A DNA stretch of 64,000 nt, from positions 1 through 64,000 of the forward strand of contig JANMGQ010000024.1 of assembly GCA_031374735.1 (NCBI GenBank). Direction: 5' to 3'. Shown piece after piece: positions 1-8,896 of the stretch. The notes under the pieces were generated by a model, which searched no databases, was not told the origin of the DNA, and saw only the letters and a list, made by a program, of their open reading frames with translations. This DNA is from JABFRJ01 sp031374735 (GTDB lineage Bacteria; Pseudomonadota; Alphaproteobacteria; Rhizobiales; Hyphomicrobiaceae). The stretch's first letter is position 1; each line of letters starts with the position of its first letter. Position numbers and translations under genes: made by a program.

Positions 1-1756
1 GCACGATCAACCTGTGCATGCGCGCGATGGTGCTCAGGCGGTGGGCAATGGCGATCACGGTCTTGCCTTCCATCAAGCCCAGCAACTGGTCTTGAATGGC
101 CACCTCGACCTCGCTGTCCAAAGCCGAAGTGGCTTCGTCCAGCACCAAGATCGGCGCGTCTTTCAAGATCACCCGCGCGATGGCCACGCGCTGGCGCTGG
201 CCGCCGCTGAGCTTGACACCGCGTTCGCCCACATGGGCCTCGTAGCCGGTGCGGCCTTTCCAGTCTTGCAGGCCCAGGATGAACTCGTGCGCCTGCGCCT
301 TCTTCGCTGCAGCGACGATCTGCGCCTGTGTTGCGCCCGGCCGGCCATAGCCAATATTGGCCGAGATCGAGCGGTGCAGCAGTGAAGTGTCTTGCGTCAC
401 CATGCCCACGGCGCGGCGCAAGCTGGTCTGGGTCACGCCAGCAATGTCTTGCCCGTCGATGAGAATGCGGCCGCCTTCCAGATCATAGAAGCGCAGCAGC
501 AAGTTCACGAGTGTCGACTTGCCCGCGCCAGACCGACCGACGAGGCCAACTTTTTCGCCGGATTTGATGGTGAAGTTGAGATTGTCGATGACGCGGTTCG
601 GATCGGCGCCATCGGTGCCTTTGGCGCGCCCATAGTTGAACTTCACCTGGCTGTAGACGATTTCACCTTTGGGCACCGACAGTGTGGCGGCCGTGGGCAC
701 GTCCAGGATCGTGTTGGCCTTGGCGATGGTGACCATGCCTTCCTTGGCGGTGCCAAGGTTCTCGAAGATTTCGGCGACCACCCAGAAGATCCAGCCTGAA
801 ATGTTGATCAGCCGCAGCGTCATGCCCGTGACGACGGCGATGTCGCCGACTGTGACGTGACCCTTGCCCCACAGCCAAATGGCAAGCCAGCCGGTGGATA
901 CGATCAGCAAACCGTTCAGTGTCCAGATGACAAATTCCATGGTCGTGAGGTTGCGGTTCGAGGCGTTCCAGCGTTCCAGCGCATCGGTGAACGCGTCGGT
1001 GGCGTATTTGTCCTCGCGATCCGTGTGGGCGAACAGCTTGACGGTCGAGATGTTGGTGTAGCTGTCGACGACGCGGCCGGTGACCATCGAGCGACCTTCG
1101 GCTGACGCTGCCGACAGTTCCTGCACCTTGGGCACGAAGTACCACAGGCAGGACCCATAGCCGATCACCCACAGGATGACGGGGATCGTCAGCCGCAAGT
1201 CGGCGGCACCAAACAGCAGAAGCGCGCCGCCGAGGTGGATCAGCGCGTACCACATGCTCTCGACGATCGCGACGGCCGACATGCGCAAGGCGCCGCCGGT
1301 CTGCATGACATGGTTGGCGATGCGCCCGGCGAAATCGTTCTGAAAGAAGCTCAGCGATTGGCGCAGGACGTAGCGGTGCATCTGCCAACGCAGGCGCGTG
1401 GTCAGCGAGGGCGCGATCATCTGATTCTTGATCAGGTCATGCAGCGTCGAGATGATCGGGCGCAGCACGAGGGCTGTGAAACCCATGCCGATCAGTTTCC
1501 ACTTGTGTTCGGCAAAGAACTGGTCGGGCGTCTGGGAGGCCTTCATCCAGTCGACAAGGCTGCCGACCCATGCCATCAGCGCGACTTCGATCACAGAGCC
1601 TGCAAAGCCAACGACCAGCAGCACAATGAAGATCGGCCAGATCGGCTGCAGATAATGCCAATAGAAGGCCCACAGCGTATCGGGGGGACGCGACGGCGGG
1701 GTGTCCGGAAACGCGGGGATCCGCGTCTCGAACCACGTGTAGATTTTGGAGAGCAT
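1..1756 (-). CDS. ABC transporter, fused permease and ATP-binding protein (3' end outside window)
   Basis: This is an exporter-type half transporter of the MsbA/multidrug class, reading leftward off the window edge, so its C-terminus is missing (about 585 codons visible). The N-terminal ~330 residues hold the membrane domain, with hydrophobic stretches such as FIVLLVVGFAGSVIEVALMA and a long second half ending in NISGWIFWVV. The ATPase domain shows Walker A GRSGAGKST, the signature LSGGQRQRVA, Walker B ILVLDEATSALD and the H-loop IAHRLST. The start is the ATG at 1754-1756. It probably acts as a homodimer in the inner membrane. The substrate cannot be read from the sequence. The family call is firm. 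Confidence 0.9.
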   Translation of the reverse strand, partial: MLSKIYTWFETRIPAFPDTPPSRPPDTLWAFYWHYLQPIWPIFIVLLVVGFAGSVIEVALMAWVGSLVDWMKASQTPDQFFAEHKWKLIGMGFTALVLRPIISTLHDLIKNQMIAPSLTTRLRWQMHRYVLRQSLSFFQNDFAGRIANHVMQTGGALRMSAVAIVESMWYALIHLGGALLLFGAADLRLTIPVILWVIGYGSCLWYFVPKVQELSAASAEGRSMVTGRVVDSYTNISTVKLFAHTDREDKYATDAFTDALERWNASNRNLTTMEFVIWTLNGLLIVSTGWLAIWLWGKGHVTVGDIAVVTGMTLRLINISGWIFWVVAEIFENLGTAKEGMVTIAKANTILDVPTAATLSVPKGEIVYSQVKFNYGRAKGTDGADPNRVIDNLNFTIKSGEKVGLVGRSGAGKSTLVNLLLRFYDLEGGRILIDGQDIAGVTQTSLRRAVGMVTQDTSLLHRSISANIGYGRPGATQAQIVAAAKKAQAHEFILGLQDWKGRTGYEAHVGERGVKLSGGQRQRVAIARVILKDAPILVLDEATSALDSEVEVAIQDQLLGLMEGKTVIAIAHRLSTIARMHRLIV

Positions 1757-1907
1757 GCCTCGAAATAGACGACCGATGTTGCCCGCGCAAGACGGCTCAA
1801 TGTGTGAACCAGATGGACCTCGTGGGGCGGCATCAGCACAAGCGATCGCTGAGCAACTGGCGAAGCGTCGATTGTGCGCTAGCGGAACGATCTCCCTCCG
1901 CGCAAGC

Positions 1908-1957
1908 CGCCGCCCCTCACCCCGGCCCTCTCTCCGTGAAAACGGGGAGAGGGGGCT
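1908..1957. repeat. Palindromic intergenic repeat (CCCTCACCC / GGGGAGAGGG family)
   Basis: A GC-rich hairpin in the 276-bp gap between the divergent ABC exporter and cyclase genes. It combines the core CCCCTCACCCCGGCCCTCTC with the complementary GGGGAGAGGG. Related copies occur at about 2823-2860, 3052-3092, 20432-20512, 50512-50562, 56162-56352 and 56817-57012. The copy nearest in form is the one at 50512. Confidence 0.75.
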
Positions 1958-2032
1958 CGCAACGACTTGATGCCATGATGATCTGGTTCCAGATATGTCA
2001 TCTACACCTGTTGATCGCTCCTGGATGGCTCT

Positions 2033-2701
2033 ATGCGTTTGATCGACCTCTCCATGCCCATTCGCTCTGGCCATCCGCGTTGGGCAACAGACGTGACTGT
2101 CAACGGCGATCTTGCAGCAGGCGAGCTGTTTCAGGCGACGACCGTGAAACTCTCCTGCCATGCCTTCAGCCATGTGGATGCGAAGCGGCACATGTTTCTC
2201 GATGGCGAGACGATCGAGGCGACGCCGCTCGAACGCGTGGTCGGGCGCGCGGCTGTGATCGACCTCATGGACATCACGCCGAACGAAGCCATCGGCCCCG
2301 AGCGGCTGACGCCGCGCGCCGGGCATCTGAAGCGCGGGGGCATGGCGCTGTTCAAGACCGGCTGGGATCGCCACCGCTCGCCCTATGACACGACCTTTTG
2401 GACGGATGCGCCCTACCTCACACGTGAGGGTGCGCAATGGCTGCATGATACGGGCATCACGACCATCGCCTATGATTTTCCCCAGGACTACGTCATCCGG
2501 CTGATGCTCAAGGGCGAGGTGCGGCCGCTGGCCGAAAACGTCACGCACGACATTCTGCTGCGCGCGGGTGTTACCATGATCGAGTATGTCTGCAACACGG
2601 CCGACCTGCGCGCACCGGAGGTGCTTCTGTCGGCCGCGCCGCTCAAGATTGTCGGTGCTGATGGCGCACCGGCGCGGGTCTATGCTGTCGAGGGGCTCTA
2701 A
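2033..2701 (+). CDS. Cyclase-family metal hydrolase (kynurenine formamidase-like)
   Basis: A 222-residue protein of the cyclase/arylformamidase family (PF04199). The metal-binding signature HxxxHxDxxxH is present as H43, H47, D49 and H53. The family hydrolyses amide or lactone bonds using a bound divalent metal. Members include KynB and many hydrolases of unknown substrate. The usual GT between the first two histidines is replaced by FS, so a strict kynurenine formamidase assignment is unsafe. It stands alone, with no kynurenine pathway genes nearby. It is probably cytoplasmic, as no signal peptide is seen. Confidence 0.8.
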   Translation: MRLIDLSMPIRSGHPRWATDVTVNGDLAAGELFQATTVKLSCHAFSHVDAKRHMFLDGETIEATPLERVVGRAAVIDLMDITPNEAIGPERLTPRAGHLKRGGMALFKTGWDRHRSPYDTTFWTDAPYLTREGAQWLHDTGITTIAYDFPQDYVIRLMLKGEVRPLAENVTHDILLRAGVTMIEYVCNTADLRAPEVLLSAAPLKIVGADGAPARVYAVEGL

Positions 2702-3268
2702 GGGCTTGCGTGGCCTCACGCTGAGCCGGGGCCGGCCTTGTGCCTGGCACCGATCGCGCCGCAAATGACATGGGTCGGTTGCGACCCGAAGGGGAAGTGC
2801 GCGCTCACGGGACAATCGCGGCTCCCTCTTCCCTCACTTCTGAGGGGAGAGGGTCGGGTGAGTTACCATGTGCGGCGCACACCTTGATCTATGAAACAAG
2901 CTGCCGCGCAGCGGCGATTTTTGCGATGCAGCATTCGTGCTGCGCTGCAGCTAGTTACAGGAGAGGGGCGGCCGCTTGCTGTGTCGGAGATCGAACCGTT
3001 GGCACACAAACAACGATTTGCCCGCTGTTCGATCCCGGCCTGTGCGGATGCCGCCCCTAACCCACTCCCACTGAAGCAGGGGGAAAGGGAATCCGCCTTG
3101 TGTTTGATTTCTCCTCTTGGCCCAGTCCCTTTTTGTACTCACCGGTCGGTCAAGGAGGGACAGCGGACTCGATCACAGCACGGCCGGCGCGTAAGATCTT
3201 CGGGTCGACGAATGTCGGCTTCCTCTGCATCGCGTCGCAAGCCCCGGCTTCTGCCGCTGTGCTGTAAC
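2702..3268. other. Gene-free, repeat-rich interval
   Basis: No convincing gene is present in these 567 bases. The stretch holds parts of two palindromic repeats (about 2823-2860 and 3052-3092) around a 125-bp element at 2856-2980 that recurs at 20250-20374. A half copy of the GGCCGGCCTTGTGCC type repeat lies near 2726-2750. The section 3100-3268 shows nothing recognisable. Confidence 0.6.
2856..2980. repeat. 125-bp dispersed element, copy A
   Basis: By eye this matches 20250-20374 with a single mismatch (position 2974 G versus 20368 A). It contains two strong hairpins: GCCGC-GCA-GCGGC near 2902-2914 and GCAGCA-TTCG-TGCTGC near 2929-2944. It is bounded by pieces of the CCCTCTCC-type palindrome, as if it had inserted into one and then spread. 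There is no open reading frame of note. It could be a miniature mobile element or a structured RNA. Confidence 0.7.
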
Positions 3269-3901
3269 TCAGCGATCTCGGTCATCGGGCGCCAAACGCT
3301 CTGCCGGCGCCGTCACAGCGTCTTCGATCCACTCCGGCAGGGCGCCTTCGTTGATCCTGGCAATTTGGCCGTCACGTAGGCGCACCCATCGCTCGGCGGC
3401 AACACTGTCGCGCGAGTTGTCGAACACATAGGCCCGGTCGACGAGCGGCAAAGCCCGCTTCAAGTTCTCGATGCTGCGAAAGTAGCGGGCTTCGATCTTG
3501 TCCGTCGGGACGTCGTGGCCACCTTGCGTGACCCGTCCTGCAACCCGGAGCACGTTGATGGCCGGATCGCTGGTCCCGACAAAGTAGAGCCGCACAAAGT
3601 AGCCACTCGCTTTGGCGCGTTCGATCAGGCGCAGATGGCGCGCTGTTGAAAAGACCGTTTCGTAAGCAAAGTCTTTGCGTTCTGTCAAACACTGTTCGCG
3701 CCGCCCATCAGCCAACCGAGCTGCTTCCCGGACGGCGTCGCCAGAATTCCAGCCGCCCAACTCTTGCTCGGCAATTTCGTCGGCATTGATGTAAACGTGG
3801 CCACTCGTCCATTCATGCTGCAGGACGCGCCGGGTGAGCGTCGTTTTGCCAGAGCCATTCGGGCCCGCCACCACGACGAGAGACGGCTTGCGCTCACTCA
3901 T
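3269..3901 (-). CDS. Zeta-toxin-like P-loop kinase (toxin of a TA pair)
   Basis: A 210-residue P-loop protein with Walker A GPNGSGKT at residues 13-20, followed by the pattern INADEIA, GR.. and YETVFST typical of the zeta-toxin/UDP-sugar kinase group. Zeta toxins phosphorylate UDP-N-acetylglucosamine or related substrates and block wall synthesis. Shorter chromosomal relatives such as this one are less well studied. The start was set at the ATG at 3899-3901 because it overlaps the stop of the upstream small gene by an ATGA junction, and the Walker A then sits close to the N-terminus. An ATPase not acting as a toxin remains possible. Confidence 0.75.
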   Translation of the reverse strand: MSERKPSLVVVAGPNGSGKTTLTRRVLQHEWTSGHVYINADEIAEQELGGWNSGDAVREAARLADGRREQCLTERKDFAYETVFSTARHLRLIERAKASGYFVRLYFVGTSDPAINVLRVAGRVTQGGHDVPTDKIEARYFRSIENLKRALPLVDRAYVFDNSRDSVAAERWVRLRDGQIARINEGALPEWIEDAVTAPAERLAPDDRDR

Positions 3902-4128
3902 CCGCGTGCAGGTTCCAAATCGTGCTGGCTGCGGCCTTCTTCGACCCACCACTTTGCGACCGCGTCATACTCCTGTTGCGGTGTAAGGCCCAACGCCAAC
4001 GCCTTGATGCCCTTGGCGGCCATGGCCTTTTGCCACAGCACGGTGCGTCGGAAGTCTTCCATCAGGGCGGCGTGCTCGGCATCGGATGGTTCCCAATTCG
4101 GGTCGCGGAAATCACCGGATGCAGGCAT
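3898..4128 (-). CDS. Putative antitoxin of the zeta-like pair
   Basis: A 76-residue acidic protein translated just ahead of the zeta-like kinase and overlapping it by ATGA, the normal order for an antitoxin-toxin operon. It has a short helical appearance (DAEHAALMEDFRRTVLWQKAMAAKG) and no recognised DNA-binding motif. Its role is inferred from size, order and overlap. The protein itself is not recognised. Confidence 0.6.
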   Translation of the reverse strand: MPASGDFRDPNWEPSDAEHAALMEDFRRTVLWQKAMAAKGIKALALGLTPQQEYDAVAKWWVEEGRSQHDLEPARG

Positions 4129-4481
4129 GGCAGTTTCTCCTCTTGTTCTTTTAGTGTGGGGCGATGAGCAGCCCGCGTCAATGGCGCTGCATCACCCTCC
4201 ACGGCGACAATGTCGAGGCCGGCTTCGACCCGAAGGCGACAGGTCGCAAGCGTGCGCTGCGCTTCGATATCCAGATCGCGCCGAATCGATCCGTCCAACG
4301 CATCTTCGTCAAGTATCCGGGTGAGCCGGTGAGCCGGAGTTTCTGTTCGTCGAACAGATCTTCACCCCACTGCGCTAACGACACAGCAACCAAAGTCCCC
4401 ATCCGTATGGTCCTCATCCTGGCGTCCGCCCGCGATTTCGAGTTTAATGCGCGAAAATCGGCGCAGAAGGGCGCACCGGCC
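4129..4481. other. Intergenic region between toxin-antitoxin pair and scpA
   Basis: These 353 bases separate the divergent antitoxin and scpA genes. The scpA frame stays open back to 4164, but the upstream part does not resemble ScpA and is not treated as coding. Promoters for both directions must lie here. None was identified with confidence. Confidence 0.5.
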
Positions 4482-5327
4482 ATGACACACGTGACAGGCG
4501 ATCCGCCCTCTGACATCGACGCAAGCACGTGGGAGGCGCCCACAGGCGACGATGCACCACGCGAAGAGGACAAGCTCGTTGTTGCCCTGGGCGGCTATGA
4601 AGGCCCCCTTGACCTGCTGCTCGCACTCGCGCGCACGCAAAAAGTCGACCTCCGCTATCTCTCGATCGTAGCTTTGGCGGATCAATATCTGACCTATATC
4701 CGCGAGGCCAAGACGCTGCGGTTGGAGTTGGCCGCTGACTATCTCGTCATGGCGGCTTGGCTCGCGTTCTTGAAGTCGCGCCTGCTGATTCCGAAGCTTC
4801 AGATCGAGGACAATACGCCGAGCGGCGAAAACCTCGCGGCCCGTCTGCAATTCCGTCTGATGCGGCTCGAGGCCATGCGTAAAGCGGCAGCACAACTCAT
4901 GACGCGCAAGCGTCTCGGCCTCGATATTTTTCAACGCGGCATGCCGCAGGGCACCAAGACCATTCGTGAGCGTCAATACACAGCTGAAATCTACGACCTC
5001 CTGAAGGCCTATGCCGACCAGCGGTCGCGCCGGATCGTCAAGCGCGCGCATGTGGTCAAGAAGCGCGAAGTCTGGTCCATCAAGGATGCGCGCGACCGCC
5101 TGCATCGCCTCGTTGGCGCGTCTGCAGTGGGGGAGTGGGTCCAGCTGGATCTGTTCATCGATCAGTTCGTGCCAATGCCCGGGCCAGAGGTGACCCGCAC
5201 GGCGCGCGCGGCGTCTTTCGGCGCCACGCTGGAGATGGCACGCGACGGCCTCGTCGAGTTGCAGCAGGCCGAACCCTACGCGCCGATTTACATGCGCAAG
5301 ACGGCCGACGCAGATTGGGACGGCTGA
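4482..5327 (+). CDS. scpA: Segregation and condensation protein A
   Basis: A 281-residue kleisin subunit that bridges the two heads of the SMC dimer and helps condense and segregate the chromosome. The N-terminal signature GYEGPLDLLLALARTQKVDL and the following SIVALADQYL and ADYLVMAAWLAFLKSRLLIP are diagnostic. The C-terminal winged-helix part includes VEWVQLDLF-like sequence. The start at 4482 was chosen because it gives the expected length. In most alphaproteobacteria scpB follows directly. Here an acyl-CoA ligase gene follows instead. Confidence 0.93.
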   Translation: MTHVTGDPPSDIDASTWEAPTGDDAPREEDKLVVALGGYEGPLDLLLALARTQKVDLRYLSIVALADQYLTYIREAKTLRLELAADYLVMAAWLAFLKSRLLIPKLQIEDNTPSGENLAARLQFRLMRLEAMRKAAAQLMTRKRLGLDIFQRGMPQGTKTIRERQYTAEIYDLLKAYADQRSRRIVKRAHVVKKREVWSIKDARDRLHRLVGASAVGEWVQLDLFIDQFVPMPGPEVTRTARAASFGATLEMARDGLVELQQAEPYAPIYMRKTADADWDG

Positions 5328-5367
5328 GCGCTTGCGTAGGCCCTGCCGGTCCCCCTAAACCGTCTCG

Positions 5368-7014
5368 ATGAGCGCGGCGAGGACACCGATGGCATCGACA
5401 GTTTACGAGGCTTTTTCAGCGACGGCCGCGGCGCATCCGGACAATGCTTTCCTGTGCGTCGCACCACGAGCGGATCGCGGGTATGCGCCGCTCGGACTTG
5501 AGCTCACCTATGGCGATGTGCGGCGCGAGGTGGAGCAGCTGAAGGCGCTGTATGCCGCTGCCGGATATGGTCACAGCCATCGGGTCGCGCTTCTGCTTGA
5601 GATGCGGCCGGAGTTCTTCTTCCACTATCTCGCGCTCAACGCGCTTGGCGTCGGCATCGTGCCGATCAATCCGGATTATCGCCACGACGAGATGCTCTAC
5701 CAGATGAGCCATTCGGAGGCGGACCTTGCAGTCGTCGTCAGCACGCGCTTGGCGGATCTTGCGAAAGTCGGCGCGGATCGCGCGCACGAGGGAGGCGCTC
5801 GACTGGCTGTTGTCGACGCCTTCGCACTGCCGGTGGCCCTGCCGAAGCCCACGCGGCCAGCGCCAAATGCTGGCCCGCCGACGCTCGATACGGAAGCGGG
5901 GCTGCTCTACACATCGGGGACGACCGGCCGGCCGAAAGGCTGCATCCTGACCAATCTCTACTACCTGAATGCTGGCGGAGAATACGCGGCAGGGAAAGGT
6001 CAGGCGCAGGTCCGCCACGGCGTGGAGCGCTTCTACAATCCGCTGCCACTGTTTCACATGAACCATCAGGCAGTGACGGGCACATGCGCGATCCTGACGG
6101 CCAACTGTCTGGTGCTGCCTGAGCGCTTTTCGCCGCAACGCTGGTGGCAAGAGGTGGTCGATACGCGCGCGACCATCATCCATTATCTCGGCATCGTTGC
6201 GCCGACGCTGCTCAATCAGCCAGTCGTATCAGCTGAAGCGCAGCACCGTGTGCGCTTTGGCATCGGGGCCGGCATCGAGCCCGCGTTGCATGCCGCGTTC
6301 GAGGCGCGCTTTGGTTTTCCCATGCTCGAAGTGTGGGGCATGACCGAAACCGGGCGCTGCTTTTGGAATGCAGGCGATGAGCGCCGGGTCGAGACGCGTG
6401 CCTTTGGGCAACCTACAGCGACGTTGCAAGCCCGCGTGGTCGATGAGGCAGACCGTGACGTGGCCGACGGCATCGAGGGGGAACTGCTCGTGCGCCACTC
6501 GGCCGAGCAGCCGCGACGCGGCTTTTTCTCGGGTTATCTCAAAAACGCCGAGGCGACCGATGAGGCATGGCGCGGCGGCTGGTTCCACACCGGCGATGTC
6601 GTGACGCGCGACGGGTCTGGCATGCTGTATTTCATCGATCGCAAAAAGAACATCATCCGCCGCTCCGGCGAAAACATCGCAGCGGCCGAGATCGAGGCCG
6701 TGTTGCAAGCGCACGAACAGGTGGCCCAGGTGGCCGTCATCGCCGTCAAAGACGAGGTGCGCGAGGAGGAAGTTTTCGCGTGCATCGTGCCCATGCCGGG
6801 CGCGACGAGAAACGCAGCGCTTGCCGACGATATCTTCGCTTGGGCCAACGCGCGGCTCGCCTATTATAAGTCGCCCGGCTGGATCTTATTTCTCGACACG
6901 TTGCCGACCACGGGCACGCAGAAAGTTCAGAAGGCGCAGATCTTCGCGGCTGACGTTGATCCGCGGCAGCAACCCGGTGTGTTTGATCTGCGCGCGCGCA
7001 AGAAGCGCGGTTGA
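5368..7014 (+). CDS. AMP-forming acyl-CoA synthetase / AMP-dependent ligase
   Basis: A 548-residue member of the ANL superfamily, which activates a carboxylic acid with ATP and passes it to CoA. The P-loop is TSGTTGRPKG at 182-191. The A5 motif appears as EVWGMTETG, A7 as GGWFHTGDVV and A8 as FIDRKKNIIRRSGENI, with the catalytic lysine region near the C-terminus (TGTQKVQK). It resembles the CaiC/crotonobetaine-CoA ligase and medium-chain ligase groups, but the substrate is not readable. It lies 40 bases after scpA on the same strand and may be cotranscribed with it. Confidence 0.9.
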   Translation: MSAARTPMASTVYEAFSATAAAHPDNAFLCVAPRADRGYAPLGLELTYGDVRREVEQLKALYAAAGYGHSHRVALLLEMRPEFFFHYLALNALGVGIVPINPDYRHDEMLYQMSHSEADLAVVVSTRLADLAKVGADRAHEGGARLAVVDAFALPVALPKPTRPAPNAGPPTLDTEAGLLYTSGTTGRPKGCILTNLYYLNAGGEYAAGKGQAQVRHGVERFYNPLPLFHMNHQAVTGTCAILTANCLVLPERFSPQRWWQEVVDTRATIIHYLGIVAPTLLNQPVVSAEAQHRVRFGIGAGIEPALHAAFEARFGFPMLEVWGMTETGRCFWNAGDERRVETRAFGQPTATLQARVVDEADRDVADGIEGELLVRHSAEQPRRGFFSGYLKNAEATDEAWRGGWFHTGDVVTRDGSGMLYFIDRKKNIIRRSGENIAAAEIEAVLQAHEQVAQVAVIAVKDEVREEEVFACIVPMPGATRNAALADDIFAWANARLAYYKSPGWILFLDTLPTTGTQKVQKAQIFAADVDPRQQPGVFDLRARKKRG

Positions 7015-7065
7015 GGCTTGCCCTATTCTTGCGGCCAAGAATATTGACGAATGCGCCTCCCCCAA

Positions 7066-7204
7066 ACTGTCATGGCCGGCCTTGTGCCGGCCACCCATTT
7101 TGCAATGCACGCAGCTGGTTGCCATTACGTTGAGACGTCTCAACACTCCGGATCCTGCAGCGTTTGTTCGCGATGGGTGGCCGGGACAAGCCGGCCATGA
7201 CAGT
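7066..7204. repeat. MITE-like long inverted repeat
   Basis: Two ~31-bp arms face each other across about 75 bases: 7066-7097 (CTGTCATGGCCGGCC...) and 7174-7204 (...CCGGCCATGACAG). The arms pair over nearly their whole length. Located in the gap between the ligase and hflX stop codons, it could also act as a bidirectional terminator. It has no coding capacity. Confidence 0.75.
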
Positions 7205-7245
7205 GGGAGGGACAGATCGTCAGTCAGAGATTTTACGCGCCGGTA

Positions 7246-8784
7246 TTACTTTCCGATCTTGGCGCCGGCCTCTTTGGCTTGGTGTTCCAGGCGACCGCGC
7301 TTTTCGGCAGAGATCTTGACGCGCATTTTGGTCTTGCCGTCCTTGGCCGTCTTTTTCTCCACGATCTCGGCGTGCTCGTGCAGCCAGTGCAGCAGCTTGC
7401 CGGCGGCCGGGCCAAGCGTCACCGACAGCTCATCGTCATCGGCTCCGAGGTTGTCGTTGATTGTTGCGAGCAAGACGTCGACGCCTTCGCCCGTCATGGC
7501 TGAAACGAGCACGGGCTTTTCTTTGCGGCGTGCGACTTCGGCCATCAGTTCCTCGCGCCGCTCGGCACTCACGCGATCCATCTTGTTCCAGACTTCGAGC
7601 ATCTTCGTCTTGGCGTCATCGGGATCAACGCCGAGATCGCGCAACACGCTTCTGACGTCCAACGCCTGCGCATCGGATTCCGGATGTGAGATATCGCGCA
7701 CATGCAGGATCAGCGACGCTTCGATGACCTCCTCAAGCGTCGCGCGGAAGGCTGCCACCAACATCGTCGGCAAGTCCGAAATGAATCCGACAGTATCGGA
7801 CAGGATGATCTTGCGACCCGGCGCGACTTTGACTTCGCGCATGGTCGGGTCGAGCGTGGCGAACACCTGATCCTTGGCAAACACACTTGCGCCGGTGATC
7901 CGATTGAACAAGGTCGACTTACCCGCGTTCGTATATCCGACAATGGCAACGATTTTGTATGGCACCTTCTTGCGCGTGGCGCGGTTGATCTCGCGCGTGC
8001 GCACAACGTCTTTGATTTCAACCTTCAGCACGACGATCTTATCCTCGATCATGCGTCGATCGAGTTCGAGCTGACTCTCGCCGGGGCCGCCGAGAAAGCC
8101 CGCACCGCCGCGCTGGCGTTCCAAGTGCGTCCAGGCGCGTACGAGGCGGCTCTTCTGGTAGGTCAGGTGTGCGAGTTCGACTTGCAGGCGTCCCTCTCGT
8201 GTCTGCGCGCGGCGGCCGAAGATTTCGAGGATCAATCCGGTGCGGTCGAGCACCTTGCACATCCACGCTTTCTCCAGATTGCGCTGCTGGATGGGCGAGA
8301 GCGGATGGTCGACCACGCACAGCGTGATCTTGTCGGCCGCCACCATGGCTTTGATTTCGTCGACCTTGCCGGAGCCGAACAGCGTCGCGGGCTTCGGCGA
8401 GGCGAGTGGGATCACGTGCGCGCCGATGACAAGCAGATCGATCGCCTGCGCCAATCCGATGGCCTCGTCGCGACGGTCGTCGGCCGAGTGCAACGGGGGC
8501 AATGCGGGCTGCGCGTTGCCTTTGCGACGGCTGTCCTCGAAGCGACGGCCGCGCGGCGGCTGGGGCACGAGAACAAGCGCGCGCGTGCCGATGACGTAGC
8601 CGTCGACATGATGCGTGCCGCTGTCGTGCATTTCGATTGGCGCAGACTCTTCGGCGTCCTCGACATCGAGTTCGACAATGGCATCTTTGGTCTTCTTGCG
8701 GCGGGACACGCGGATCTGCGCCAGTGCGCGGGTTGTTGAGGGTGAGCGACGCTTAGGCGCGAAGCCGGGAATGCGCAAATTCAT
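7246..8784 (-). CDS. hflX: GTPase HflX
   Basis: A roughly 512-residue ribosome-associated GTPase of the Obg-HflX group, which splits stalled or heat-damaged 70S ribosomes. The N-terminal HflX domain carries the conserved PATLFGSGKVDE and GRRAQTREGRLQVELA segments and a glycine-rich GGAGFLGGPGESQLELDRR linker. G motifs follow: G1 GYTNAGKST, G3 DTVGFI, G4 NKMD and G5 SAMTG. The start at 8784 (MNLRIPGF) is preferred, though an in-frame start lies 13 codons upstream. The N-terminus is longer than usual by a charged segment of about 50 residues. hfq, the usual upstream neighbour, is absent. Confidence 0.93.
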   Translation of the reverse strand: MNLRIPGFAPKRRSPSTTRALAQIRVSRRKKTKDAIVELDVEDAEESAPIEMHDSGTHHVDGYVIGTRALVLVPQPPRGRRFEDSRRKGNAQPALPPLHSADDRRDEAIGLAQAIDLLVIGAHVIPLASPKPATLFGSGKVDEIKAMVAADKITLCVVDHPLSPIQQRNLEKAWMCKVLDRTGLILEIFGRRAQTREGRLQVELAHLTYQKSRLVRAWTHLERQRGGAGFLGGPGESQLELDRRMIEDKIVVLKVEIKDVVRTREINRATRKKVPYKIVAIVGYTNAGKSTLFNRITGASVFAKDQVFATLDPTMREVKVAPGRKIILSDTVGFISDLPTMLVAAFRATLEEVIEASLILHVRDISHPESDAQALDVRSVLRDLGVDPDDAKTKMLEVWNKMDRVSAERREELMAEVARRKEKPVLVSAMTGEGVDVLLATINDNLGADDDELSVTLGPAAGKLLHWLHEHAEIVEKKTAKDGKTKMRVKISAEKRGRLEHQAKEAGAKIGK

Positions 8785-8896
8785 TCGGCAAAATCTTGCT
8801 TTGTTCTGATTGTGTGGTCTCACACTTGGTCACGGCTTCACGCGCTGTTAAAACATCAGCGTCACAATCGTCGGGTTCCTATTGCAGGTGCGTACC

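Noticed and set aside
1757..3268. CRISPR array
   Set aside because: The repeats are palindromic single units with irregular spacing and no spacer pattern. No cas genes are present.
2891..3379. Small proteins beginning MKQAAAQRRFLRCSIRAAL in both copies of the 125-bp element
   Set aside because: The identical starts only reflect the shared DNA repeat. The frames diverge after it and lack ribosome binding sites.
4164..4481. N-terminal extension of ScpA by 106 residues
   Set aside because: The frame is open, but the sequence does not resemble ScpA. The internal ATG at 4482 gives the family length.
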